Assembly (NCBI GenBank): GCA_003577165.1
Contig: QEUM01000001.1
Coordinates: forward strand, 1-64,000
Origin: Armatimonadota bacterium
Lineage (GTDB): Bacteria > Armatimonadota > Fimbriimonadia > Fimbriimonadales > ATM1
Length of the DNA: 64,000 bases
Reading direction: 5' to 3'
Shown here piece by piece: positions 52,728 to 63,384 of the stretch. A program made the translations under genes and the position numbers. Numbering within the stretch: the stretch's first letter is position 1; every line of letters starts with the position of its first letter. The notes under the pieces were generated by a model, which saw only the letters and a program-made list of their open reading frames with translations, did not search any database and was not told the DNA's origin.

Positions 52728-53350
52728 TATTTGGCACCTTCCTTCAGAACTGCGACGAGGGAGCCGTTCGGCCCTGGCACGCTGCCGCTCACGAGGATGA
52801 GGTTGCGATCGGCGTCCACCTGAACCACTTTCAGGCCCTTCTGCGTGACCCGCTCGCTGCCCATGTGTCCAGGACCTCGCTTGCCCTTGAATACTCGCTG
52901 CGGGCCGGTCGCTCCGCTTGAGAGCGGCCGTCGGTGCGTCATGTATCCGTGTGAATCGTGCTGCCCGTGAAAACCGTGGCGCTTCATCGCGCCTGCGAAC
53001 CCGCGACCCTTGCTCGTTCCGACGACTCGTACGGCCTCGCCTTCATCAAAGATGTCCACGCGGAAGGATTGGCCCAGTTGCACGCCGTCCGTGGCGCCTC
53101 GGAATTCGCGGAGGTAGCGAAGAGGCGCGGCTCCCGCCTTCTTCAAATGGCCTGTGACGGGAAACGAAAGTTTCTTCGCCTTCGTCTCTTCATAACCAAC
53201 CTGAACTGCGTCGTATCCGTCGCTGTCCCGCGTCTTGATTTGAGTTACGACGACAGGCCCGGCCTCGATGACCGTCACCGGGACCATCTTTCCCGCGTCG
53301 GTGAAGATGTGCGTCATGCCAATTTTTTTGCCCAGGATTCCTGGCAACAT
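52727..53350 (-). CDS. rplC: 50S ribosomal protein L3
   Basis: A 207-aa L3 starting MLPGILGKKIGMTHIFTDAG, with SKGRGFAGAMKRHGFHGQHD and HGYMTHRRPLSSGATGPQRV approaching the peptidyl transferase centre. ATG 53350 has the ribosome binding site AAGGAG; the upstream frame is non-coding leader. Confidence 0.97.
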   Translation of the reverse strand: MLPGILGKKIGMTHIFTDAGKMVPVTVIEAGPVVVTQIKTRDSDGYDAVQVGYEETKAKKLSFPVTGHLKKAGAAPLRYLREFRGATDGVQLGQSFRVDIFDEGEAVRVVGTSKGRGFAGAMKRHGFHGQHDSHGYMTHRRPLSSGATGPQRVFKGKRGPGHMGSERVTQKGLKVVQVDADRNLILVSGSVPGPNGSLVAVLKEGAK

Positions 53351-53458
53351 TTCTCTTAATCTCCTTGCAGCCTCTCCGAAGACTCCGGCGTCTGGCGTGG
53401 CGTTGCCCTTTCGATCGGGTCGCACCCGCCGGCCTTCACGAGGCCTACTCGAATCGTC
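53351..53458 (-). promoter_or_regulatory. Structured 108-bp gap between rpsJ and rplC
   Basis: The largest intercistronic gap inside the S10 part of the operon. It contains two small hairpins in tandem, 53431-53445 (GGCCT/AGGCC, 5-nt loop) and 53416-53428 (CGGGT/ACCCG, 3-nt loop), ahead of the rplC ribosome binding site. No terminator or promoter was recognised. It could be a translational control element for rplC. Confidence 0.35.
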
Positions 53459-53770
53459 CTATGCCTGTTTAACCTCGATGTCGACGCCGCTCGGAAGATC
53501 GAGTCTCATAAGCGCGTCGATAGTCTTGTTAGTCGGCTCCAAAATGTCAATGAGTCGCTGATGGATCCGAATCTCGAAATGATCCATCGATTCCTTGTCG
53601 ATGTGCGGTCCCCGGATGGTGCAGAACCGTCGAATAGAAGTGGGCAATGGCACCGGGCCGCTGAGCCTGGCGCCCGTACGCTTCGCCGTGTCGGCGATCT
53701 TGGACGCCGATTGATCGAGCGCCCTATGATCGTACGCTTTCAGCTTGATTCTTACTCTCTCGGTTCGCAT
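53459..53770 (-). CDS. rpsJ: 30S ribosomal protein S10
   Basis: A 103-aa S10 (NusE) with [40 protein letters not shown] and [13 protein letters not shown]. It also acts in transcription antitermination with NusB. It follows tuf after 68 bp that contain a strong hairpin. Confidence 0.98.
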   Translation of the reverse strand: MRTERVRIKLKAYDHRALDQSASKIADTAKRTGARLSGPVPLPTSIRRFCTIRGPHIDKESMDHFEIRIHQRLIDILEPTNKTIDALMRLDLPSGVDIEVKQA

Positions 53771-53799
53771 TGTTGCAGCACTTTCCTCACACGTTGAGC

Positions 53800-53824
53800 G
53801 GGGGTGAGTTCTTCACTCACCCCC
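53800..53824 (-). other. Strong hairpin between tuf and rpsJ without a T-tract
   Basis: On the minus strand GGGGGTGAGT pairs perfectly with ACTCACCCCC (10 bp, loop GAAGA). GCTCAACG follows rather than T residues, so it is not a standard intrinsic terminator. It begins 14 bp after the tuf stop and precedes rpsJ by about 30 bp. It may be a processing or 3'-stabilising element that sets tuf mRNA apart from the S10 message, or a pause site. Confidence 0.55.
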
Positions 53825-53838
53825 ACCCCGTGTCTGAT

Positions 53839-55041
53839 TTACTCGAAGACCTCCGTGATCGTGCCCGCCCCGACGGTTCGGCCACCTTCGCGGATCGCGA
53901 ATTTCGAGCCTTGCTCCATGGCGATGGGCGCGATGAGTTCGACGCTCATCGTGATGTTGTCGCCGGGCATCACCATCTCGACGCCGTCCGGAAGCCTCAA
54001 CTCACCGGTCACGTCCGTCGTTCGGAAGTAGAACTGCGGGCGATAGCCGGTCACGAACGGTGTGTGCCGTCCGCCTTCTTCCTTGCTGAGGACGTAGACC
54101 TCGGCCTTGAACTTCGTGTGCGGCTTGATCGAGCCGGGCTTGGCGATGACCATTCCTCGCTCGATTTCCTTTCGCTCCACGCCTCGGAGCAGGAGGCCGA
54201 CGTTGTCACCAGCCTGGCAGTAGTCGAGCAGCTTTCGGAACATCTCGATTCCCGTACACACGGTCTTCTTGCTTTCCGGTCGAAGGCCGATGATCTCGAC
54301 CTCTTCCATCGACTTCAGCTGACCGCGCTCGACGCGGCCGGTTGCGACCGTGCCACGACCCGTGATCGTGAACACGTCTTCAACCGCGCACAGGAAGGGC
54401 TTGTCGATGTCGCGCTCAGGAGTCGGGATGTAGTTGTCGACCGCGTCCATAAGCTCCAGGATCTTCTGCGTCCACGGATCGTCGAGGTTGAGCGGCTCCT
54501 GCTCCATGACCTTCAGGGCCGAGCCTCGAATGATGGGCGTGTCGTCGCCGGGGAATCCGTACTTGCTCAGAAGATCGCGAATTTCGAGTTCGACGACGTC
54601 GAGAAGTTCCTCGTCGTCCACCATGTCGCACTTATTCATGAACACGACGATGTACGGGACGCCAACCTGACGTGCGAGAAGAATGTGCTCGCGCGTCTGA
54701 GGCATCGGGCCGTCGGCCGCGCTCACGACGAGGATCGCTCCGTCCATCTGGGCGGCGCCGGTGATCATGTTCTTGATGAAGTCGGCGTGGCCCGGACAGT
54801 CGACGTGGGCGTAGTGACGTGTGGCCGTTTCGTACTCGGCGTGATAGATGTTGATCGTGATGCCGCGCGCCTTTTCTTCCGGAGCCGCGTCAATCTCGTC
54901 GTACTTCTTTCGTTCGGCAAGACCCTTGGCGGCGAGCACGCTGGTGATCGCCGACGTCAGGGTCGTCTTACCGTGGTCGACGTGACCGATCGTTCCGATG
55001 TTGACGTGCGGTTTAGTTCTCTCGAACTTGGCTCTTGCCAT
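53839..55041 (-). CDS. tuf: Elongation factor Tu
   Basis: A 400-aa GTPase delivering aminoacyl-tRNA to the ribosome. Motifs: G1 GHVDHGKT, G2 ARGITIN, G3 DCPGHADF with the catalytic His, G4 NKCD and G5 GSAL. Domains II and III include [13 protein letters not shown] and [20 protein letters not shown]. It lies 10 bp after fusA, in the str-operon order. Confidence 0.99.
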   Translation of the reverse strand: MARAKFERTKPHVNIGTIGHVDHGKTTLTSAITSVLAAKGLAERKKYDEIDAAPEEKARGITINIYHAEYETATRHYAHVDCPGHADFIKNMITGAAQMDGAILVVSAADGPMPQTREHILLARQVGVPYIVVFMNKCDMVDDEELLDVVELEIRDLLSKYGFPGDDTPIIRGSALKVMEQEPLNLDDPWTQKILELMDAVDNYIPTPERDIDKPFLCAVEDVFTITGRGTVATGRVERGQLKSMEEVEIIGLRPESKKTVCTGIEMFRKLLDYCQAGDNVGLLLRGVERKEIERGMVIAKPGSIKPHTKFKAEVYVLSKEEGGRHTPFVTGYRPQFYFRTTDVTGELRLPDGVEMVMPGDNITMSVELIAPIAMEQGSKFAIREGGRTVGAGTITEVFE

Positions 55042-55051
55042 TGTTATCCTC

Positions 55052-57166
<2,115 letters not shown>

Positions 57167-57178
57167 GTGACTACACCA

Positions 57179-57649
57179 CTAGAAGCGGAAGTGGGCAAAG
57201 GCCTTGTTGGCCTCAGCCATCTTGTGGGTGTCCTCCTTCTTCTTCACCGTCGCGCCCTGACCGTTGTATGCGTCGATGAGTTCGCCGCTGAGTTTTTCGA
57301 TCATGGACTTGCCGGAGCGTTTGCGCGAGTTGCTGACCAGCCATCGAATCGCGAGGGTTCGGCGGCGGGCGGGTCGCACTTCGACAGGAACCTGATACGT
57401 TTGACCGCCGACTCTTCGCGGTCGGACCTCCGTAACGGGCATGCAGTTCTGCAGCGCCTTCTCGAAGATTTCGAGCGCTGGCTTGCCTTCCTTCTCTTCG
57501 CAAATCTCCAGCGCTCGATAAACGATCTTCTCAGCACGCACCTTTTTGCCGCTAAGCATCAATCGGTTAATAAATCGCTGAATGAGTTCCGACCCGAACA
57601 CTGGATCCGGGAGAACGATGCACTTGGGGGTTCGACCTTTCCTCGACAT
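57179..57649 (-). CDS. rpsG: 30S ribosomal protein S7
   Basis: A 156-aa S7 with [40 protein letters not shown] and [20 protein letters not shown]. It initiates assembly of the 30S head and lies at the E-site exit. ATG 57649 is the family start, 4 bp after rpsL. Confidence 0.98.
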   Translation of the reverse strand: MSRKGRTPKCIVLPDPVFGSELIQRFINRLMLSGKKVRAEKIVYRALEICEEKEGKPALEIFEKALQNCMPVTEVRPRRVGGQTYQVPVEVRPARRRTLAIRWLVSNSRKRSGKSMIEKLSGELIDAYNGQGATVKKKEDTHKMAEANKAFAHFRF

Positions 57650-57653
57650 GTCG

Positions 57654-58028
57654 TTAGTCCTTCGGTCTCTTCGTCCCGTACTTGCTGCGCCCTTGGCGTC
57701 GGTCGTTCGTTCCGGCGGTCTGCTGCGTTCCACGAACGATGTGGTATCGGACGCCGGGCAGGTCCTTGACACGGCCGCCTCGCACGAGCACGACAGAGTG
57801 CTCTTGGAGGTTGTGTCCGATTCCGGGGATGTACGCGGTCACTTCGACCCCGTTCGTCAGGCGCACGCGCGCGATCTTCCGAAGCGCCGAGTTCGGCTTC
57901 TTCGGTGTGACGGTACGGACGACGGTGCAGACGCCTCTGCGCTGTGGGTTACCCTTGAGCGCGGGCGACTTCGACTTGGACTTCGCAGTCTGCCGTCCTT
58001 TGCGTACGAGTTGGTTGACTGTGGGCAT
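57654..58028 (-). CDS. rpsL: 30S ribosomal protein S12
   Basis: A 124-aa S12 with [40 protein letters not shown] and [18 protein letters not shown], the decoding-centre loops where streptomycin-resistance changes map in other bacteria; both loops are wild type in form (PKKPNS and RVKDLPG). The ribosome binding site is GGAAGA. The frame runs upstream to 58106, but that extension passes through the leader terminator and is not protein-like. Confidence 0.98.
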   Translation of the reverse strand: MPTVNQLVRKGRQTAKSKSKSPALKGNPQRRGVCTVVRTVTPKKPNSALRKIARVRLTNGVEVTAYIPGIGHNLQEHSVVLVRGGRVKDLPGVRYHIVRGTQQTAGTNDRRQGRSKYGTKRPKD

Positions 58029-58047
58029 GGTCTTCCATGGCAGCCCC

Positions 58048-58081
58048 AAAAGCAAAAACCCCCGTCGGCGCACGACGGAGG
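58048..58081 (-). terminator. Intrinsic terminator (candidate attenuator) in the rpsL leader
   Basis: On the minus strand CCTCCGTCG (58081-58073) pairs with CGACGGGGG (58067-58059) around a 5-nt loop, and TTTTTGCTTTT follows at once: a textbook Rho-independent terminator. Its T-tract ends only about 20 bp before the rpsL ATG, and the best promoter for the operon lies about 130 bp upstream. It therefore sits within the leader and could attenuate the whole superoperon. Confidence 0.8.
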
Positions 58082-58126
58082 GCTTTCCATCTCCTGCTTG
58101 GCACAAGGCCTCACTAGGTTTTTATT

Positions 58127-58161
58127 CGTGAGTCACCTCACGACATTCGGTTCAACCTCCG
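58127..58161 (-). promoter_or_regulatory. Leader mini-ORF, GNRA-type hairpin and candidate antiterminator arm
   Basis: Reading along the minus strand: GGAGG (58160-58156), nine bases, then ATG TCG TGA (58146-58138), a two-codon ORF with a good ribosome binding site. A hairpin CGTGAG-GTGA-CTCACG (58142-58127) overlaps its stop. The CGGAGG at 58161-58156 is exactly complementary to CCTCCG in the 5' arm of the downstream terminator, so pairing between them would compete with termination. This is a structural inference. Confidence 0.45.
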
Positions 58162-58206
58162 ACACGCGATATAGGCGGTCCTGCCTTCGGGCAACACCGG
58201 GGCGCT

Positions 58207-58236
58207 ATTGTGCCTGAGTCGTACCTAAGAAGTCAA
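58207..58236 (-). promoter_or_regulatory. Sigma70-type promoter of the ribosomal superoperon
   Basis: On the minus strand TTGACT (58236-58231), an 18-bp spacer and CACAAT (58212-58207). This is the best promoter match seen upstream of rpsL. Initiation about seven bases further gives a leader of roughly 170 nt before rpsL. Confidence 0.65.
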
Positions 58237-58265
58237 GTGGTTTCGCCTCAGCGGACGACCCGAGA

Positions 58266-59078
58266 CTACTCGAGGGTGCCGGCCGCCGCACCAAACGACG
58301 GGGACCGGAGGAACTCTTCGATCGCCTTCCACCGCTCCTGGGTTTCTTGCGACCCGTAGTCCCTAAGCAGGTCGAGGCCGGACCGGCCCTCTCCAGTGGC
58401 GAGGATCTTGTCGAACACTTGCCGGGAACGGGACCGCGACTCGGATGTCCAGGCCGGGCTGAGCCTGCGGCCTTCTTGTTCGGAACAGAGCACGAGGATG
58501 GGGCAGCGAACCCGTTCGACCCAGTCGTCGAGGCTGTCGCCTGCCTCCGGGTAGCGGCTTGGAGAAAGAAGCACGAGACCGCCGGCCCGCCGCCTCTGGG
58601 CTGCGACGGCCAGGGCCGCCCCAGCGGCTGGACCCGACCCGGCGACGTAGACCCTGCGGTACCTCTGCTCTTCGCGGATGGAATCGAACTCGGCCAGGGC
58701 GGCGTCTATCGCTCCGCTGCCGGAGCCCATGTCGGCCAACGCCCGGGACTTCGCAGCGGCGAGGTCCAGGAGCTTTACGTCCAGGCCGATCTCATTGAAC
58801 TTCACGATGTGGTTTTCCCAGTAGCCGACTTCGTCCCGGCCGATCGCCAGAACGAGGAGGCACCTGTCGGCTGGGCTGGAGGCCTTCGACGATGCCGCGC
58901 GGGTCTTCGAGGTGGGTGGAGGCTCGACCGGAACGATGTCCCCGGTTTGCCCAGCGGGCTTCGCTTCCATCCCCTCCGATGCCGAGCACCCCAAGAAGGC
59001 GAGGGCCAGGGCGCACAGCGCTAACCGTCCTGAAATGGTCGCCGACTTGAGTGCGCCCCGAGTAAGTCCTTTCAGCAT
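58266..59078 (-). CDS. Alpha/beta-hydrolase-like lipoprotein
   Basis: A 270-aa protein with signal sequence and lipobox AFLGC (Cys31 region), a disordered Pro/Ser/Ala linker, then an alpha/beta fold. Strands RCLLVLAIG, YRRVYVAGSGPAAGAALAVA and CPILVLCSEQEGRR give the order expected of dienelactone-hydrolase-like folds, but the elbow reads AGSGPAAG, so a canonical GxSxG Ser is not obvious; activity is uncertain. ATG 59078 fits the signal peptide; the longer frame is antisense to dtd. It is the last gene of the kdsB-rel-dtd run, 65 bp after dtd, and is followed by the rpsL promoter. Confidence 0.72.
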   Translation of the reverse strand: MLKGLTRGALKSATISGRLALCALALAFLGCSASEGMEAKPAGQTGDIVPVEPPPTSKTRAASSKASSPADRCLLVLAIGRDEVGYWENHIVKFNEIGLDVKLLDLAAAKSRALADMGSGSGAIDAALAEFDSIREEQRYRRVYVAGSGPAAGAALAVAAQRRRAGGLVLLSPSRYPEAGDSLDDWVERVRCPILVLCSEQEGRRLSPAWTSESRSRSRQVFDKILATGEGRSGLDLLRDYGSQETQERWKAIEEFLRSPSFGAAAGTLE

Positions 59079-59143
59079 CCTGCTTCCGAGGAGGGATACT
59101 TCGGCCCCGGGCAGGAGGTTCCTCCGAAACGGATGGAGTGGGT

Positions 59144-59590
59144 CTATGGCGTCGGGGCGTCGATTACCAAAGTAACTGGTCCGTCGTTTTCGAGGCTCAC
59201 CGCCATGTCGCCGCCGTACTCCCCCGCTTCGACCCGCAAGGGCCCCGCCCGGAGCAGTTCGAGGACTCGCTCGTACCAGGCACGCCCCTCCTCGAAGGCG
59301 GACGCGGCGACGAAACTCGGCCGCATCCCGCGGCTCACGTCGCCGCAAACCGTGAAGTTGGACACGACGAGGATGTCGGCCCCGGCTTCGGTCGCAGAGA
59401 CGTTCATCTTCCCCTCCGAGTCCGGAAACACCCTTAGGCCATGGAGTTTGTTGGCCATCCACGCTGCCTGCCGTTCCCCGTCGCCCTGAGAAACGCCGAG
59501 AAGGACCAGGAGACCCTTCCCAATCTCACCCACGATCCTGCCTTCGACTTCCACCCGCGCCCAGGCTACGCGCTGGACAACGGCCCTCAA
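59144..59590 (-). CDS. dtd: D-aminoacyl-tRNA deacylase
   Basis: A 148-aa DTD that hydrolyses D-aminoacyl-tRNAs and mischarged Gly-tRNA-Ala, keeping D-amino acids out of proteins. The two active-site motifs are visible: VVSNFTVCGDVSRGMRPSF (family SQxxL-type, here S-N-F-T) and the Gly-cisPro motif in NDGPVTLVID. The start is TTG in a TTGA overlap with the rel gene stop, so translation is coupled. The rel-dtd order is widely conserved. Confidence 0.95.
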   Translation of the reverse strand: MRAVVQRVAWARVEVEGRIVGEIGKGLLVLLGVSQGDGERQAAWMANKLHGLRVFPDSEGKMNVSATEAGADILVVSNFTVCGDVSRGMRPSFVAASAFEEGRAWYERVLELLRAGPLRVEAGEYGGDMAVSLENDGPVTLVIDAPTP

Positions 59591-61818
59591 GCCCGTTTGC
59601 CCCCGAAGGTCCGCTGGATGCTGATCACGTCCTGCATGGGGCTGACCTTATTGATGAGGCTGGCCAGATGCTGCCTGTCCGTTACATCCACCGTGATGTC
59701 GATGAGGGCGGTTTGGTCGGGGAGCGTCCGGATGGTGGCGGAGACGACGTTCGTCTTTGTCTCTCCAAGGACCGCGCTGATGTCGGCGAGCAGCCCCTGG
59801 CGGTTCATCGTGATGATTCTCAAATTGACGGACCAGGCGGCCTTGCTATCCTTCGGCCAGTTCACCGTCACGATCCGATCCGGTTCGCGGGTTGCGAACT
59901 CGGCGAGGTTCGGGCACAGCTTCCGGTGGAGGATGACGCCGCGCCCCTTGGAAATGTAGCCCACGACTTCGTCGCCGGGGACGGGCAGGCAGCACTTCCC
60001 TCTCCGAAAGGTCACGTTGTCAACTCCCCCAGGGCCGATGGCAAGGGTTGCTGCGCCGGCTGCCACCCTCGCTCCGTGTATCCGGCGGCCGGACTGCCCC
60101 TCGTTCGGCAGGAGTCGGTTCACCACGCGCTTCACGGCGATCGTGCCATCACCGACGGCGGCCAACAGCGACCTGACGTCCTTTTTCCGAAGGATCTTTG
60201 CGATCTCGAGCATTCGCTCTTCGGTCATGACCAGTTTTGGGTCTTGGCCATGGGATCGGACTTCGGACTCAAGAGCGTCCTTGCCCCTTTGGGCATTCGC
60301 GTCGCGGTTCTGCTGCCGGAAGAATGCGCGAATCTTTGAGCGAGCGTTGGCGGTCTTGGCGATTCGCAACCAGTCCATGCTCGGCTGCGCGTCTCTCCGG
60401 GTCAAGACTTCGACGATGTCGCCATTCTCCAGCGGGTGGTCGAGTTTGACGATGCGGCCGTTGACTTTCGCGCCGACGCAGTGGAGTCCGACTTGCGAGT
60501 GGATTCGGAACGCGAAGTCGATGGGGCTGGCTCCTGCTGGAAGGTCGATCGCGTCTCCTTTCGGCGTGAAGCAGAAAACCTGCTCACCGAACAGGTCCAT
60601 GCTGACGCTGCGGAGGAACTCGCTGCCGGATGCCGTTTCGCTGGACCAGTCGACGATCTGTTGCCGAAGGCGGTTGATCATCGCCTCCTCTTCGAGGTTC
60701 GTCTTCGATCTCGCCAAAGTTTTGTACTGCCAGTGTGAGGCGATTCCGTACTCCGCCATGCCATGCATGTCGAACGTTCGAATCTGCACTTCGAGGGGTT
60801 CGCCGTGCGGCCCTACAACCTTCGTGTGCAGCGACTGATACCCGTTGACCTTCGGGTTTGCGATGTAGTCGAAGAAGAGGCCGGGGATGGGCTTCCACAG
60901 TTCGTGAACGAGTCCCAACACCCGGTAGCAGTCGGCTTCATCGGGAACCAGGACACGGATTCCGAGAAGGTCGAAGATCTCTTCGAAGTCGAAGCCATGC
61001 ACATGCATCTTCTGGTGGATGCTGTAGAGATGCTTCGGGCGACCCTGAACCTCTGCTCCGTGGATTCCTGCGTGTTCGAGCCTCTCTTTCAGCATGACCA
61101 TGGACTCGTGAAGTTCGGCTTCGCGCTTCGCGCGTGTCTTCGCGAGTCGGTCGGAGATCTCGTCGAATTCTTGGGGATGCAGATACTTGAATGCGAGATC
61201 CTCGAGTTGCCACTTCACCTGCCAAATTCCCAATCGCGCGGCGAGTGGAGCGTAGATGTCCGTCGTTTCCTGGGCAACTCGAACTCGCTTCTCTTCCGGC
61301 AGGTGTTCCAGGGTCTGCATGTTGTGTAGACGGTCTGCGAGTTTGATGACGATGACTCGGAAGTCCTTGGCCATCGCGAGAAGCATCTTCCGCATCGTCT
61401 CAGCGACTCGCGTCCGCTTCTCTGCGGCTTGCCTCCACTCCGCGTCGTCCGCGAGAGGAGGAAAGCGCATCTTGGTGACGCCCTCGACGAGCGACGCGAT
61501 GCATCCACCGAAGGCCTGCTCGATCGCGTGCTTGTCGATTCCCGTGTCTTCCAGCGTGTCGTGGAGCAGCGCGGCGATGATGGACTCCTCGTCCATCTTG
61601 AGATCCACGAGGATGTGCGCGACCGCAAGAGGGTGGGTGACGTACGGTTCGCCGCTCGCGCGCACCTGTCCGCGATGCGCCTGCTCGGCCATATAGTAGG
61701 CTTCGCGGATTCTCGAAACGTCCTCGCTCGGCCGAGCGACGCGGAAATCGGCCAACAGGTCGCTTAGGCCCTCAGGCTCTTCCCATGTATCGGGGATTCG
61801 TACCGCGCCTACGGACAC
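59587..61818 (-). CDS. rel: Bifunctional (p)ppGpp synthetase/hydrolase
   Basis: A 743-aa Rel/SpoT protein governing the stringent response. Domains in order: HD hydrolase (YVTHPLAVAHILVDL, LLHDTLEDTG, KLADRLHNMQTL; intact, so hydrolysis is expected), synthetase (NPKVNGYQSLHTKVVGPHGE), TGS (VFCFTPKGDAIDLPAGASPI), a Cys/His-containing helical region and a C-terminal ACT domain. The start is GTG three bases after the upstream gene. Co-transcription with dtd and kdsB would link amino-acid stress to tRNA quality control. Confidence 0.97.
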   Translation of the reverse strand: MSVGAVRIPDTWEEPEGLSDLLADFRVARPSEDVSRIREAYYMAEQAHRGQVRASGEPYVTHPLAVAHILVDLKMDEESIIAALLHDTLEDTGIDKHAIEQAFGGCIASLVEGVTKMRFPPLADDAEWRQAAEKRTRVAETMRKMLLAMAKDFRVIVIKLADRLHNMQTLEHLPEEKRVRVAQETTDIYAPLAARLGIWQVKWQLEDLAFKYLHPQEFDEISDRLAKTRAKREAELHESMVMLKERLEHAGIHGAEVQGRPKHLYSIHQKMHVHGFDFEEIFDLLGIRVLVPDEADCYRVLGLVHELWKPIPGLFFDYIANPKVNGYQSLHTKVVGPHGEPLEVQIRTFDMHGMAEYGIASHWQYKTLARSKTNLEEEAMINRLRQQIVDWSSETASGSEFLRSVSMDLFGEQVFCFTPKGDAIDLPAGASPIDFAFRIHSQVGLHCVGAKVNGRIVKLDHPLENGDIVEVLTRRDAQPSMDWLRIAKTANARSKIRAFFRQQNRDANAQRGKDALESEVRSHGQDPKLVMTEERMLEIAKILRKKDVRSLLAAVGDGTIAVKRVVNRLLPNEGQSGRRIHGARVAAGAATLAIGPGGVDNVTFRRGKCCLPVPGDEVVGYISKGRGVILHRKLCPNLAEFATREPDRIVTVNWPKDSKAAWSVNLRIITMNRQGLLADISAVLGETKTNVVSATIRTLPDQTALIDITVDVTDRQHLASLINKVSPMQDVISIQRTFGGKRA

Positions 61819-61820
61819 TC

Positions 61821-62636
61821 CTATCCTTCAAGCCCATTTGGGAGAATGAGTGCGAAGCCGCTTCGGCCGTCACTCGATTGCCCTGCAATTCCGAGCGAGC
61901 CCTTTGGCGTGACGGAGATGCGCTTGACCAGATTTCGGTCTATCGAAGCGGGCAAATCCCACAGGACTCTCTTCGTGCCGTTATCGGCAATGTGCACGAA
62001 CTGCCCAGAGTACAGAATCACGCCGCCTGACTTCGCAGGGATCATACGGAGAGCATCGTGCTTTGCGATGTGCTGCTTCCTGCCGTTCGGTGCGTACTTC
62101 TCGACGTTTCCCGCGGCGTCAAGCAGATAGAAGCCACCCGTTCCCAACGGGACGATGTCGGACGGCGCGCCTGTGTCGATCTCGGCGCCATCGGAATCTA
62201 ATATGAACTCGACCGCACTGCTGTCCGCCGTCTTCTTCGCGACGTTTCCGGAGTTGAAGAAGAACCAGACGTTGTCATAGGCATCGAGGCGCGCTGCGTT
62301 CGGAAATCTGGCATGTGCTTCCCAGACGAGTTTTCCGGACTTCGTGAACATCCCAACGAATCCGGATTCATAGTCCACGATCGCCAGACCCGATGCGGTC
62401 GGCAGGATTTCAAGTTGACCTTCGTACTTCCGATCGTATCTTTGAACTTCAACCAGAGACTTCCCCTCGACTTTGTAGCGAACCACTTGCGCGGAGGCGT
62501 CGTCGGGATCGAGGAGAGCGAGAAGGATCGTTCCATCCCGATCGAGGGCGAATCCGTTGCCGGGATTCGATGGCAATGCCACCTGGAAGTAGGTGGGAAC
62601 GAAGAGGCCGACGGTTGCGGCCACGGATCCGATCAT
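61821..62636 (-). CDS. Exported or membrane-associated propeller-like protein, unknown function
   Basis: A 271-aa protein. The start at 62636 overlaps the kdsB stop as ATGA and gives a short hydrophobic N-terminus (MIGSVAATVGLFVPTYFQVA). The rest shows repeated strand-turn units (GFALDRDGTILLAL, GLAIVDYESGFVGMFTKSGK, GGFYLLDAAGNVEKYAPNGR) of the NHL/PQQ beta-propeller kind. No catalytic residues are recognisable. It links kdsB and rel in one operon. Confidence 0.75.
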   Translation of the reverse strand: MIGSVAATVGLFVPTYFQVALPSNPGNGFALDRDGTILLALLDPDDASAQVVRYKVEGKSLVEVQRYDRKYEGQLEILPTASGLAIVDYESGFVGMFTKSGKLVWEAHARFPNAARLDAYDNVWFFFNSGNVAKKTADSSAVEFILDSDGAEIDTGAPSDIVPLGTGGFYLLDAAGNVEKYAPNGRKQHIAKHDALRMIPAKSGGVILYSGQFVHIADNGTKRVLWDLPASIDRNLVKRISVTPKGSLGIAGQSSDGRSGFALILPNGLEG

Positions 62637-63367
62637 CTGTTTCCTCCTGTCGCGAGTAGTTCCCGCACGATGTCCGCCTGCTCGGGCGTGTCCACAGCGA
62701 GAGCGGTTGCCGCCGCGCGCTTCATCTGAATGGCAATTCCGTTCTCCAAGAATCTCAACTGTTCGAGCATTTCGGTGCGTTCCAGAGGCGTCGGCTCCCA
62801 TTGGCTGAATCGTCGGAGCGCATCCCGGGTGTAAGCGTAGAGTCCAACGTGCTTCTTCAGTTGGACTCCGGACTGTTGTCGTTCGAATGGGATGCGCGAC
62901 CTCGAAAAGTAGAGGGCCCTATCTCTGTTGTCGGTCACGACTTTGACCACAGCAGGGTCGTCCGCCTCACGTTCGTCCATGAAGTCGTAAACGCTGGCCA
63001 TCTGCTCCCCTGATTCGGTGAGGGCGTCGGCGCAGGCCGCGATGGTCTCGGGCTGGATCAGGGGCTCATCGCCCTGGACGTTGACGTAGGCATCGGCCTC
63101 GACCTTCGAGGCGACCTCGGCGATCCTGTCCGTGCCTGTCGGGTGGTCGAACGACGTCAAGATGGCTTTCGCTCCGAACGCTTCTGCCGCCTGGACTATC
63201 TCACGGTCGGGGGTGGCGATGAACACGTCCGAAATGTTCGGCGCCTTCGTTGCCGCCTCCCACACCCACTGAACCATCGGCTTCCCGCAAAGGTCCAGGA
63301 GCGGCTTGCCCGGACACCGGGTGCTCGCCATCCGGGCCGGGATCACGGCTACAACCATTGCCTCCAT
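62633..63367 (-). CDS. kdsB: 3-deoxy-manno-octulosonate cytidylyltransferase
   Basis: A 244-aa enzyme that activates Kdo with CTP to CMP-Kdo for lipopolysaccharide core synthesis. The N-terminal AVIPARMASTRCPGKPLLDL, then FIATPDREIVQAAEAFGAKA, FDHPTGTDRIAEVA and YVNVQGDEPLIQPE are diagnostic. ATG 63367 is chosen; TTG 63376 and ATG 63358 are alternatives and none has a strong ribosome binding site. Its presence indicates a Kdo-containing outer membrane. Confidence 0.95.
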   Translation of the reverse strand: MEAMVVAVIPARMASTRCPGKPLLDLCGKPMVQWVWEAATKAPNISDVFIATPDREIVQAAEAFGAKAILTSFDHPTGTDRIAEVASKVEADAYVNVQGDEPLIQPETIAACADALTESGEQMASVYDFMDEREADDPAVVKVVTDNRDRALYFSRSRIPFERQQSGVQLKKHVGLYAYTRDALRRFSQWEPTPLERTEMLEQLRFLENGIAIQMKRAAATALAVDTPEQADIVRELLATGGNR

Positions 63368-63384
63368 GATACGCAATCGGCGGG

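Noticed and set aside
58029-58106. 26-codon N-terminal extension of S12
   Set aside because: The extension translates through the intrinsic terminator, and family S12 proteins begin at [11 protein letters not shown].
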